The notes beneath the pieces were generated by a model that was not told the origin of the DNA, did not search any database, and saw only the letters and a program-made list of their open reading frames with translations. This document shows, piece after piece, positions 19,163 to 29,839 of a stretch of DNA of 64,000 bases (position 1 is its first letter; every line of letters starts with the position of its first letter). Location of the stretch: the NCBI GenBank assembly GCA_028622995.1, contig JAJQJQ010000051.1, forward strand, positions 124,001 through 188,000, in the 5' to 3' direction. The translations under genes and the position numbers were made by a program. The DNA is from Panagrolaimus kolymaensis (taxonomy: Eukaryota; Nematoda; Chromadorea; Rhabditida; Panagrolaimidae).

Positions 19163-20045
19163 TTATTTCAACAAATCCACGCCTTCCTTTGCATTCCAAT
19201 GAGCCAAAAGTTTCACTTCAAAATGGGATAATTTATGGTCCAATAATTTCAAGATTTTAGCTTGATCGGGTGTCAATGTATCGCCTGCTTTACAAACACT
19301 GAAATCTTCAATAAGTGAAACTTCGCCCTTTTCCAATTTTGTTGGCATTCCAAGTTTACGAAGTTGAGGTTCAATGGAAAAAGGAAATTCAGGCAATGGA
19401 CCTTGTTCAAGCGAAATATCCACATCCACTTCTTGTCCAGCACGAGCATAATCAATTTCAGAAAAATCATTAAAAAATCTAAAATTTTTAGTTTTAAAAA
19501 TATTTGAAGCTTCTTCGGTAACAAAAATATCCTTACTTAATAACCTTCTTTTTAGTTTCATTTGTAAACATTAAACCACATTGGCCTTTAAGAAGGTGGC
19601 TAACTTTATGTAAGCCTTCAGCTTTTTCTGTGGCTACATCGCGTCCAAGAGCAAAAGCCATTAAAGTATTTTTACCAAAAAAGAATCTCGAAGTTCCTTT
19701 AAATTTTTGTCGAATCTAAAAAAAACAAAAATTGATTAATATAAACAAATGCTTTTAATAACTAACCTCAGTCATTTTAGTGGATCTCATGAAACCAATG
19801 GAATATACAAAAATATTTTTATATTCTCCTAAAGCCTCTTGAATTTGATTGATAATGGTTTTCTTATTTTCTTTTGTTCTCTTCTTTACTTTTGAAAGGG
19901 CAACTAAAAAACAAAGTAATAAAATTACATAAATGGAATTTTTGAAATGTAATATAATTGGATGCAAGCTTGCTGGAGAAAACCTTTAGGCATAACAAAA
20001 AATAAAAAATAACTTACTTTCTTTATCACGTCTGGATTTGGGCAT
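19163..20045 (-). CDS. MRTO4: mRNA turnover protein 4 homolog (ribosome assembly, P0-like)
   Basis: Nucleolar factor that occupies the P0 site on pre-60S ribosomes. Exons 20018-20045, 19767-19903, 19537-19715, 19163-19478 give 219 residues, slightly shorter than the human protein. Seen: the family N terminus MPKSRRDKE, then the FxxSIGFMRSTKMTE and FFGKNTLMAFALG segments, GLMFTN, the diagnostic EIDYARAG, then FPFSIEPQLRKLGMPT and the late DTLTPDQAKILKL. All follow the MRTO4 order. Exon 1 codes only nine full residues. The 59-bp intron at 19479-19536 is open in another frame and could mislead gene finders. Identification by family pattern is firm. Confidence 0.93.
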
Positions 20046-20596
20046 GGCTACTAGTTATTGGAAGAATAAATTTCAAATTTAAAACAAAATACTTTCCAGC
20101 TATTAAATATATAGCTATAGAAAAAGAAATTAGTAAAGAAAAAATAATAGAAAAAAAATGGGAGGTTTACTTGTCAAAGAAAAAATAATGAAACGCATAA
20201 TCAGGAACTTTCGTGGTGATGGAAAAATTAGGCGTTGCGCAAAAACGATTGTTCATACATACTTCTCTCCTTAGTGAAAAGGTCAATGCTAAAGTAAAAT
20301 TACTCTTCACCAGCAAACTTTATGAAAATTAAAAATTTGTTACAAAATTGATACATAGCTTTAATTCAATATGAACATCATCCATTGCCATTGGCAATGA
20401 TATTGTCATCTACGACTGCAAAATTTGTGAAAAAAAATGAATATGTACATGCATAAGTATCAACCAACCAAACAAACTACTAACTTGATTTAAAAAGTTT
20501 ATTCACAAAAGCAACATACATACAAATAATACACATAACATTATTCAAAATAATACAAAGTTATTAATCCTAACAAAAACAATATACAAATTACAT
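20046..20596. other. Intergenic region between two same-strand genes
   Basis: 551 bp holding the 3' end of the upstream acyl-CoA synthetase gene and the 5' region of the MRTO4 gene. Too long for a typical tight nematode operon spacer; no other feature seen. Confidence 0.5.
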
Positions 20597-22477
20597 TCAT
20601 ATCTCAACAAAAAGATTTTTGTAAGTTTCTCGTAAATCCTTCTTTTGAATCTTTCCAAGAGCATTTCGAGGCATTTCTTTCAATGCGAACACTTTCTTCG
20701 GCACTTTGTATGGAGCAAGATTGCTTTTGACTGCTTTGATGATGGCCTTTTCAAATTCTTCATCGGTTAATTTTTCACCTTTCTTGCTTTTAACTGCAAC
20801 AGCAACAACAGCTTCACCAAAATCAGGATGAGGTGCAGCAATAATGGCTCCTTCTTGGACTATTTCAAGATCATCAATAACATCTTCAACTTCTTTAGGG
20901 TAAACATTTAAGCCGCCAGAAATGATCATATCTTTTCCACGTCCCATGATGTACACATAACCTGAAAAAAAGGAATTAGTTTATGAAAAAATAGCTTTTT
21001 ATTCCAAAGCAAAGTGAAAAACAAAAATTATGTGGCAACAAATTCATACCATTATCATCAATTCTTGCAACATCACCAGTAATAAACCATCCATCCGATG
21101 TAAATTCTTGTTTGGTCTTCTCAGGTAGGTTCCAATAACCTTTAAAAACACTTGGTCCTTTGTATTCCAAAACTTCATCTTTGTTAAGCCGAATTTGAAC
21201 GTCAGGTATAGGATGACCAACGGAACCAGGAATTCGTTTAGATTCTTCATAAGGATTTGACGTTGAGACCAAAGCTGAAAAAGAAACGTTACTTAGATTT
21301 GTAGCAAAGTTAAATATGTTACTCACTTTCAGTCATACCATATCTTTCAAGAATAGGAATGCCAGTAAGTTTCTTGAATTGAGACCAACTGTCAGCGCTT
21401 AAAGGAGCAGATCCACTAACAAACACTCGAATATTTTTCACGACATCTTTTGAGAAACGTTCATCATGAGTTAATCGACTGAAAATGATCATTAACAATG
21501 GAAGAATGTGTGTCTAAAAGACTTACTGAAAATAAGTTGGAACACCCATCATTGCTGTAGCTTTAGGTAACCATTTCAAAGCATTATCAATAGAGAATTT
21601 CGGTTGCCAAATAAGTGGTGATCGTGTAATCAAACTGCAATTCGTTGAAATAAACAGGCCTAAAAAATAGAGTGGTTAAAGCAAACAAAAGGTAATGAAT
21701 CTAACCATGAATATGATTGCTTGGAAGAACATGATATTGAACATCGTTGCTTGTAAATTTCCATATATCTGCACAAGTTTCAGCATTGGCTGTAATTCCA
21801 CCATGAGTTATCATAGCACCTTTTGGAAGTCCAGTAGTTCCAGAAGTGTAACATACACATGCGATATCACTTCCATCAACGTTTTCAACATCATGTAAAG
21901 GTTTAGCATTAGCGGAATCTTTAGCAAGAGATTTCTCATCAATGATATGTTTAATTGAATCACGAAAGGATTGATCATTCTCAGGATTGCACGTAACAAG
22001 AACATGAGGTTTTGAATCCTAAAATAAAGAACATATTAGTAATGTGTTTGTTTCAATTTCAAAATGACAAAAACGAGCTAATAGCATAGTTCTTTAACAT
22101 CGAATGTCCCAAAACAATCTTACATTAACAAAATGATTAGTTTCTTTTTGAAGATAACCAGGATTAAGCGGAATGAAAATGGCACCAATTCGAAGAGTTG
22201 CAAAATAAAGTGCAAGGTTATCAATATTTTTGGAAGTTCGAGCAATAAGACGATCACCTTTTGATAAACCAAATTTTGATGTTAAAATTGAAGCATATTT
22301 TCCTATTTTATCATTGAATTCTTTGAATGTTAGTGAGCCATTATCAGTGATGAGAACAGTTTTATTTGCATAATCTGAAGAATCTGTGGCTTCATGAAAT
22401 CCAGCAGCTCGAGCAAAATTGGCGCCACCACCAGATGATGCAAAACGGCGACATTCACGCGAGAAGCGACTTAACAT
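20597..22477 (-). CDS. ACSF3: Mitochondrial malonyl-CoA synthetase-like acyl-CoA ligase (ACSF3/MatB type)
   Basis: ANL-superfamily ligase that would convert malonate or methylmalonate, ATP and CoA to the CoA ester in mitochondria. Exons 22124-22477, 21706-22018, 21527-21659, 21327-21478, 21050-21274, 20597-20961, all in phase, give 513 residues. Seen: an Arg/Ser-rich N terminus MLSRFSRECRRFASS like a mitochondrial presequence; the AMP-binding P loop YTSGTTGLPKGAMITH; ERYGMTETLVSTSNPY, characteristic of the MatB/ACSF3 group; GSVGHPIPDV; GWFITGDVARIDDNGYVYIMGR; and the C-terminal catalytic lysine region PRNALGKIQKKDLR. A TTTTCAG acceptor-like site lies 9 nt upstream of the ATG, consistent with trans-splicing. 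An upstream in-frame extension exists but is hydrophobic and unconvincing. Confidence 0.92.
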
Positions 22478-23294
22478 TATTGAATCCTGAAAATTTGTTG
22501 TTGTGATTATTAAAGCAACGAACAAAAAAGGAACAAAAGTAAGCAAATAAATAACCGGCAAAAAACATTGGATTTTGGTTTGTAACAGAAACGCGCGATT
22601 CATCTAAACTTCTAAACATAGTTGCTAAAACCCCAAATAACAACGCGAAGGTAATTACAGACTCTTTTTAAACTCAGAAAGATGGATAGGTGATTATCAA
22701 GAAGCTAATTTTTTGAGATTTGGAAAAACGCAATCCAAGAAAGCAAAGGCGATTGGAGCCTGAATGTCAGAATTTCTATGGGAATATGTACTGTATTTTC
22801 GCTGCGTAACATAGTATCACTTTAAAAAGTCAAACATATTTACTCAAACTAAAATTCTTCCCACTTTTTTTTCTTCATCTGTTTTTCATGGTTTACAAAG
22901 ATAAAAATTTTCAAAGATAAAGATAAAGAATTTTTTGGAAATGGAAAAAACCTTTGAAACTAAAAAATCTTCACTGATAAATGCAAACTCAAACACTCAA
23001 CTTTTTTTTATAGTTTTATTTAATTAATATTCCTAATAATAAATAAGGCAATACACCCGAAATATAAAATACAATACAAAAAAAAGTTAAAATAAATAAA
23101 TTAATTAATTTAACCAACGACAACAAAGATATAAAAAAGCAAATAATAAACGACGACGGGCGTAGCCAATAACAAGAAGAAGATCAAAGAAGAATAAAAT
23201 AAAAAGTTGAGGGTGGAATAGTAGCAGGTTAGGTTCCAATCATTTGATAAATGATGGTTGTTTGTTTGTTTTCAACAATAAAAGTTGTTAAGTT
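22478..23294. other. Intergenic region
   Basis: About 820 bp, AT-rich: upstream region of the ACSF3-like gene and 3' region of the RPN2 gene. A short open frame with ATG at 22619 reads over the 5' leader of ACSF3; I take it as leader or noise. Confidence 0.5.
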
Positions 23295-24596
23295 TTATTC
23301 GGCCTTTGAGTTTCTGAAAAAGGAAGAAAATTCTTTAATCAATAAGTTCAAAGTGATCAACAAAAAGTTAATAGAGTTTTTTTGGGTAAAAAAAGAAAGA
23401 AGGGATGATAAAGAAATTTAAACGAAGACGACGACGATGACAAACCTTCTAGTTTCGTTGAGAGAACGAAGTAATTTATTACCACAAATAAATGTGGGAA
23501 CAGCAATAATTGCAAGATATTTAATGGTTTCAAACATATCCAAATGACACCAAAAAACGAAATAAAGCCCAAGGATTCCAGAAAGGCCAGCATGGAAGCC
23601 AAGGGACCATAAGGAAATTTGTACGTTATTGAAATTAACACCAATTGTAAGCCACTAAAAATTAGTTTTATAAATATTTCTAAAAGCCACAGTAATCCTC
23701 CATTAACTAACTAACCATAATCATAAGAATACCCATGGGAGCAAGACAAAGAATGGTGAAAGCATCAGAAATTAATTGAGGAGGACGTTTTTCAGGTTCA
23801 CGAAAATGATGTTTAATTTCAGGTAAAGAATCATAATTAACTATTTGAGATTTTTTTACTGTTGTTCCTGATGAAGGATTTGCGGCAATTGGGGAAGCAT
23901 GATTAATTTTAACATCAGCAAAATTCCAATCAATGGAATTTACAGCAGTTGCATCACCAATAATTAATCGAACATTATAAAGTCCATCAAGGTGACCGAA
24001 AGTTTTTCCTTGTGTTTTCATATCCTACAAAAAAAAATATATATGGGTTTTAGTTGGTTCACTTTCTAATCCTCTTTGTAAATTTCTGAGAGTTCTGAAT
24101 TTTTATATATATAACTTACAATTTCTGCGAGATAAGTTTTGGTTCCAGTTTGAGGTTCAGCAATAAAAATAACTTCTCGACCCGTTTCTTTATGAACAAA
24201 AGCAATAAAAGCTTGTTGAACAAGAATGGATTGTTTAGTATTTTCATCTTTGATATCAAAGGTAAGATGAACCTTTTCATTTTTATCAACCTCATGAACT
24301 TTAGAATCTTTGGTGTTGATTTTTATCCTGCAAAAAACCAACAAATGAAAGTCATCCTTTAATTCCATCTTCAGCTCAGAGATCAGCAAAAGAAGAAGAA
24401 GAAAAAAGACTTACGAGGTCGATGATGGAGTTTCATTACTCTTGTAAACAGCAAATTTAATATCTTCCAAAGATAATTTAACTTTGGTAGTTGTTTTTGG
24501 TGGTGTTGCTGCTGTGCCACCTTGCTTTGAAGCTGTTTGGCCAGCAAAAGCTGCCACAAATAAGGTAAAAATGATAATCGTCGAGGAAATATGCAT
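23295..24596 (-). CDS. RPN2: Ribophorin II / oligosaccharyltransferase subunit 2 (short, Swp1-like)
   Basis: Subunit of the ER-membrane oligosaccharyltransferase that N-glycosylates nascent proteins. Exons 24415-24596, 24120-24327, 23716-24024, 23446-23654, 23295-23313 give 308 residues. Seen: signal peptide (hydrophobic residues 5-19, AFAGQ cleavage region), a beta-rich lumenal domain, the conserved pre-membrane motif PEIKHHFREPEKRPP, then three membrane segments with FVFWCHLDMFETIKYLAI and a GNKLL end, matching the C terminus of metazoan RPN2. Animal RPN2 is usually about 630 residues; this one lacks the N-terminal half and is the size of yeast Swp1. A TTTCAG site 10 nt upstream of the ATG fits trans-splicing. 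Its neighbour at 25214 is a further truncated paralog. Confidence 0.9.
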
Positions 24597-25213
24597 TTGA
24601 TTATTCTGAAAAAAAGACAGGTTTAATAATTTTTTTTGATAAAGGACGATAATAATATTTTTAATCTCGATGAAGTTAAATAAAGAGAGGCAAAACCTAA
24701 CAAAAAAATTTTCCTTGAGCTTCCTCTCTATCTACGTTGCCAACGCCACGAATATTTATGGCCATCACCCTGAAACTCAGGCAAATAAATCGTGAAAAGA
24801 GTATGGCTAGCATTTCCTCGTTGTTGTTGTATGTATGCGCTTTGCTTTTTGATTAAATGATATGCTGTTGCTGCCACTTCCTTTTTTCTTTCATTTGTGC
24901 AAACTAAGATTTCGATGGTATAAATTATCACCCAAAAAATTACAACTAAACTCTTTGAGCTTTAAGACGTTAGCCCCATAAGGTTCAGTTGCTTATCTTC
25001 GTAGTCAAAAAAGGTTAAGTAGTTAGTGAAAAAAGTACTTGCTTTGCTCGTTTCTGAAATCACTTTTGTTCGTTAGTTAAGGATATTAGAAAAGTGTCAT
25101 AATTTCTTTTGATGTGGGAATAGCAACATTTCATCTTTACGAGTAATAACGTCTAACACATCGATACCTTTTTATTACAAAATACATTTAACTTTATTAC
25201 AAACATACATTAA
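24597..25213. other. Intergenic region between RPN2 and its truncated paralog
   Basis: 617 bp, AT-rich. Homology between the two RPN2C copies ends about 60 bp past the stop codon, inside this spacer. No other feature seen. Confidence 0.5.
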
Positions 25214-25703
25214 TTAACTAGACAAATAAAGAGAACGAAGTAGCTTGTTGCCACAAATAAACGTTGGAATACCAAGAAGTGAGAGATATTTGAGTGTATT
25301 GAACATATCCAAATGAAGCCAAAAAACGAAGTAAAGCCCAAAGATTGCAAAAAGACCAGCATGAAAACCAAGCGACCATAAGGATAATTGAAATTTGTCG
25401 AAGTTTAGACCAATTGTAATCCACTAAAATAGTTTGATTAGAAAGAAACAAGAGGAGTAAGAAAAGATATACAACAATGAAAAGAAGAGCCATTGGAGCA
25501 AGACAGAGAATGGTGAATGCATCAGAAATTAATTGAGGCGGAAGCTTTTCAGGTTCACGAAAATGATGTTTGATTTCTGGTAAAGGTTCATAGTTGACTA
25601 TTTGAGATTTTCTTACAGGAACTTTAGATGATGAAGGTTGCTCTTCTGCAAATGCAACAGCTGCAAACAAAGTTGAAAGTAAAACAACCAAACGAATATG
25701 CAT
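25214..25703 (-). CDS. Truncated ribophorin II paralog RPN2C, copy 1
   Basis: Exons 25473-25703 and 25214-25423 with a 49-bp intron give 146 residues. It has a signal peptide (MHIRLVVLLSTLFAAVAFA), a short linker, then directly the RPN2 C-terminal block: PLPEIKHHFREPEKLPPQ, three membrane segments, FWLHLDMFNTLKYL and GNKLLRSL. The lumenal domain encoded by exon 2 and most of exon 3 of the full gene is missing, and signal-peptide and C-terminal regions are fused in one exon. The intron sits exactly where the last-but-one intron of RPN2 lies. The frame also stays open through the intron, so an unspliced reading gives a misleading longer ORF. A TTTCAG site lies 7 nt before the ATG. Whether it joins the OST complex is unknown. 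It lies head to head with TRAPPC2. Confidence 0.88.
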
Positions 25704-26231
25704 TTGAGACCTGAAACGTAATATTTAGAAATGATTATGAACGCGGAAGTGACAAGATTTATTAGAAACACGAATCATAAAGCTAAAAAACAGCAAAGAG
25801 CATTCAAAGATTTGATTGAGATTCATCAACTAATGAGCTTCTGCGTTAAAAGTGTCAGATGTCAACGCCACGCATTTTGCCAAAAAAGCAAATTTGGTTG
25901 TTTGCATCGACAAAAACAAAAAATGCGAATATTGTTTTGCTCTGTTTTTGATTATTTGGTCAATAAAATTCTAAAATTGTATAAATCATATTCTTTCATT
26001 CCTATTTTAGCTTTAAAACCTTCATGATTAGCTATTATATGTAATTTATCATCTTTCGTGTTTCAATCGCTCGCTTTTTTTCTGTCTCAAACTTTTCGTT
26101 GTTTTTCTTACTTTTTATCGCTTTTGTTTTTTAGCCTCAAGCATACACAACTCGACTCATCTTCAAATAATCAATTTAACAACGACGACGACGACAACTT
26201 TTGAACTTCATCTTTATTATTGAAAAAAAAA
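25704..26231. promoter_or_regulatory. Bidirectional promoter region RPN2C/TRAPPC2, copy 1
   Basis: 528 bp between divergent start codons, so both promoters must lie here. It contains a (GAC)n run at about 26180-26195 in the TRAPPC2 leader. An ORF across it (25731-26027) has no recognisable features. The corresponding spacer of the duplicate pair (58820-59468) shows little visible similarity. Confidence 0.55.
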
Positions 26232-27041
26232 ATGTCAAAAGAATTTTATTTTGTTATAATTGGCCATAATGATCAACCAATATTTGAAATCGAATTTCCT
26301 GTTGTTGATCCAAAGAAACGACGTGAACAAGATGTTCGACATTTGAATCAATTTATTGCTCATGCTGCTTTGGATATCGTTGATGAACATGTAATACAAA
26401 ATCAACAAATGTATTTGAAGGTATGATTATCGTTTTCATCGTAATTTTTGTTTGTTATAAGTGAATGTAAAATATTTTCGACGATCATCTAGCAGCGTAC
26501 TCTGCTTTACCTCAAAAACTTTCCATCCTTTCTGTATCTCATTTTTATGAATGTTAACATTATTTTTCTTATGTCTGAGAAAAAGATGACATTGCAAACT
26601 TTTTGCTTTATGCATAAAACATGTGTAATGTCTTTTTTGGAGGACACATTTTCTTCGATGTCATTTCCTTTTTTTAAAAATGCCAAATAACAACAAAGAG
26701 AGACTATTCTTTCACGCTTGCTTGGTGATTCATCATTTTTCAACATAGCTTTATTTAACTTTGTCCTTTTTTTATGATGTTCATTGATTTTTCTTACTTT
26801 TCAGACTATCGACAAATTCAACGAATGGTGGGTCTCTGCTTTTGTAACAGCTGGAAGGATGCGGTTCATTATTCTTCATACCGTAAAAGCCGATGAACAA
26901 ATCAAACAATTCTTTCAAGAAATGTATGAAACTTACATCAAATATTCAATGAATCCATTTTATGAACATGATACTCCAATCAAATCTCCTGCATTTGAAC
27001 AAAAAGCAATATATTATGGTCGAAAATTTTTGAATGTATGA
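26232..27041 (+). CDS. TRAPPC2: TRAPPC2 / sedlin, TRAPP complex subunit (conserved copy)
   Basis: Core subunit of the TRAPP tethering complex in ER-Golgi traffic. Exons 26232-26420 and 26815-27041 encode 138 residues, the normal sedlin length. Seen: FYFVIIGHNDQPIFEIEFP, the nearly invariant HLNQFIAHAALDIVDE, QMYLK at the exon end, then TIDKFNEWWVSAFVTAG and YIKYSMNPFYEHDTPI, all in family order. The intron is 394 bp. An AATAAA follows at 27248. A diverged second copy lies at 58269-58819 on the other strand. This copy keeps the family consensus and is likely the functional ancestral gene. Confidence 0.95.
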
Positions 27042-27627
27042 TTGTGATTTCGTAAGAAGCAAAATGATTACGGGTGCTTTGTGGAACGTATTTCTGTGAT
27101 ATCGAAAAGTGGTGTCATCATCATTGTGAATCATTTTTATTTCACTTTTATGTATTTCACTTTTCTCTCAGCATGTTGTCTTCCTTTTTACTTTGTTTTT
27201 CTTTTATTTTTTCATACTCTTTAATTTATTGATGTTGTAGAAAGGTAAATAAAATATTTTTGTTGAATGTCTGATTGAGTTTACTTTGATTAAAAGACTA
27301 AAAAAAACATGCGTTTGTTCGCTTTTTCCTTATCTTCTCTCTTCTTTCGACTTCGTAGTTGTGGTGTTTCTTGTTTTTTGGTTAATGACTGAATACCTTT
27401 TTTCTCCTTCGCTATGTTTTTTTTTTACTTGTTGTTTGCCGCTACCATTTGCTCAAAAGTATAACTAACCCATCGTTGCGCGTTTCCATTTCATTTATGT
27501 TTTATGCATACATACACCTTTATGTTTTTCAGTTGTTAGCAGCAGCAAAAGCAGGAGAGGCGTTTCTTTCCCTTTTAGCTTATTTTAGTGTTGTTCATAC
27601 ATACATTCGAATCCCTTTCTTGCTATC
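27042..27627. other. Intergenic region
   Basis: 586 bp: TRAPPC2 3' UTR and upstream region of the first PMP3-like gene. Nothing else recognised. Confidence 0.5.
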
Positions 27628-28318
27628 ATGTGCATTGTTTTTCATTTACTCCTTTGCGTTCTCTTACCGGTAAGTTAAGAAGCCACTCACTCCACTTTAG
27701 GTGTATTAAGGCAAAGTAAAAGTTATTTTTTGATTTATGACTTGCGCAAAAAACATAAATTTGAGAATGGCAAAAAGCATTTGGATCTTTTTTAGTTTGG
27801 CTTAACTATAATTAATGAAGCCTTTCGGATGCATTTTTTACTTTCTCATATTTTCACAAAATCCTAAACAGAAACATTTCTTTCCCGCTCTCTCTCGCGT
27901 TTTTTATGACACTTTTTTTTATTAATAAAGCAAGCATTGCATCTCTAACTTTTCTTCACTTCTTTTGTTGCTCATAAAAAGCTATCGATGCAACATACTC
28001 CCATAAGTCTAGTTTTTTGTTTTGTTTGTTTTTTAAAACTCCTCCCTTTCCATTTACTTTCCCTTTCCTTTCTTATTCAATATTTTATTTTTTCCAGCCT
28101 TTAGCCGTATTGATTCAAGATGGTTGTTCAATCAACTTTTTGATTAATGTCATTTTAACTATATTAGGTTTGTTGTTCGTTATTCACCTACCGGTTAGGT
28201 ATAACTTTTAATTGCGATGCTTGCAGGTTGGATTCCCGGGATAATTCATGCCATTTTTGTTGTCTATTATGGAAAATATGGTGGAAATGGACCTCGACCT
28301 TTTATCATAATTGTTTAG
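27628..28318 (+). CDS. PMP3/UPF0057 proteolipid, copy A
   Basis: Small two-helix membrane protein of the PMP3/stress-induced hydrophobic peptide family, linked in other organisms to membrane potential and ion stress. Exons 27628-27669, 28098-28167, 28227-28318 join in phase to 67 residues. Exon 1 is only 42 nt and codes MCIVFHLLLCVLLP. The joined protein has the family core LPPLAVLIQDGCSINFLINV, then ILTILGWIPGIIHAIFVVYY. The C-terminal tail (GKYGGNGPRPFIIIV) is unusual in ending with a hydrophobic stretch. A paralog follows 500 bp downstream on the same strand. Exon 1 was found only through family length and phase, so it is less certain than the rest. Confidence 0.85.
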
Positions 28319-28818
28319 CTTCTCCTTTCCTTTATTTTCGTGAACTACTAAGCAAAATATCTTTCTATAGTTTCTCTTTTTTTGTTCCATTGATTTGGTC
28401 TAAAGATAATAGTAGCATTGCCAGTGCATTGAAAAAAATCTTCCGTCATTGATGCTTGGTTTATATTTTTCTTTTCTTTTTGCTTTTACAATGTGCTTGC
28501 TTTTTATGAGATTTTGAAATATCTCTATCGCGGTCGCTATTCATAGACGTGGTATTATGATTCATTTTTGTTGATTGCCTTTTCCCATAACTTTGTATTT
28601 AGCTTTTGTATTGATATATTAAGCTTTTAAACGCGTTTCTCAATAAAGATACATACTACCTCCTTTGTTTGTGATTGATTGACCGATATTTGATGCGTTT
28701 ATGCGCGAGGTTTACTTGTTTCGTGTTTGTTATCTTCATTTGTATGTGCTTTTTGATACCATTAACCTTCAATTTTCAGGCTTTATAATCCACTTCAATA
28801 ACTCAAGCTTGGACAAAG
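28319..28818. other. Spacer between tandem PMP3 genes
   Basis: 500 bp. AATAAA at 28642 may be the poly(A) signal of copy A. A TTTTCAG acceptor-like site at 28773-28779, 39 nt before the next ATG, fits trans-splicing of copy B. Confidence 0.5.
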
Positions 28819-29100
28819 ATGTGTGACGTTCTCCTTCTTCTTCTCTGCATTCTTTTCCCTCCAATCGCTGTTTTGATTCGTCGAGGATGTTCTGTTCAGT
28901 AAGTCGATTAACTTTGTTCTCTTCCTTTTACTTACTTGATGTTTTTCAGCTTCTGCATCAATATCCTTCTTACGCTCCTTGGTCTCATTCCTGGCATTAT
29001 CCATGCTGTTTATGTATGTTTCTATTTATTTGAGAGTTGATTACTAATAATTCTTTTATCATTCCAGGTTTGTTTCTATGATCATGGAGGTCGCGTATAA
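28819..29100 (+). CDS. PMP3/UPF0057 proteolipid, copy B
   Basis: Exons 28819-28898, 28950-29013, 29068-29100 code 58 residues: MCDVLLLLLCILFPPIAVLI, RRGCSV, then NILLTLLGLIPGIIHAVYVC. This is the complete two-transmembrane PMP3 family pattern with the usual length. The first intron follows GCSV in this copy but precedes PPLAV in copy A, so the two genes differ in structure as well as sequence and the tandem duplication is probably old. AATAAA at 29227 is a plausible poly(A) signal. Confidence 0.92.
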
Positions 29101-29839
29101 CTCAAATATCAACCATCAACTGAAGTTACTTAATATATTATTTTTTCCAGTTTTTGATGTTGTTATGCTTTAAATTCTTTTTTATTATTATACTTTTTTT
29201 ATTGTATGACATTTGTGTTTGTTACAAATAAACTTTCTAAAATTTTGTCTTGTTGTATTTTTGGTGGAAGATAGAGTCAATCTTATCTTTAGAGTTTGTG
29301 ATTACAGTAGATAGAAAGAATCAGTATGGATATCTCTTTTCTGGGAATATGGTTTGATCAAAAAGATGCGAGACAAGTGAAATATGTATGTAGCGACTAT
29401 GGATGTGCGGTTATTGAAGTTCAAATCATATCAGCTTTATTGACTCCTTTTTGATGCTTGTTTTAGTCTCACAAATTGCACAGACATATTTTGAAAGGTC
29501 CATAAAATGCAAGAATTCCCATAAGCTTATTGAAGTCAACGTTGCAAAAAACGATGTCAACGTGGTTTCAGGCATAAAAAAAGCGACGATAAAAATAAAT
29601 CTTTCTTCTTTCCTCTTTTTTTTTTGAGACTTTTTTTTTGTTGTTTGTCCGTCATCCTTCATCGCCGTCATCTTTCCCATTTCCTTCAGCGTTTGTTGGC
29701 CAATGCAATAGAATTAATAGGAAGGAAGGAGAAAAAAACGATTATCACTTTTTTGAAAAATCTCTTCTTCCATAAACTAAAAAAAATAAAATGTTGTAAA
29801 AAGGATTGAAGGATTTCAACTACAACAAACAAACAAAAA
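29101..29839. other. Intergenic region
   Basis: 739 bp with the 3' UTR of PMP3 copy B and the promoter of MAN1B1. Two short open frames (29326, plus strand, about 42 codons; 29572, minus strand, about 49 codons) have no recognised similarity. Confidence 0.45.

Noticed and set aside
22455..22643. Upstream ORF as an alternative N terminus for the ACSF3-like gene
   Set aside because: Joining it to the main exon shifts the frame; the ATG at 22477 gives a presequence-like N terminus right after an acceptor site.
25731..26027. 98-residue plus-strand ORF between RPN2C and TRAPPC2
   Set aside because: Lies in the shared promoter, has no recognisable motif and is not matched in the duplicate spacer.
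29326..29573. Two short ORFs upstream of MAN1B1
   Set aside because: Both under 55 codons, no family resemblance, no splice or neighbour support.
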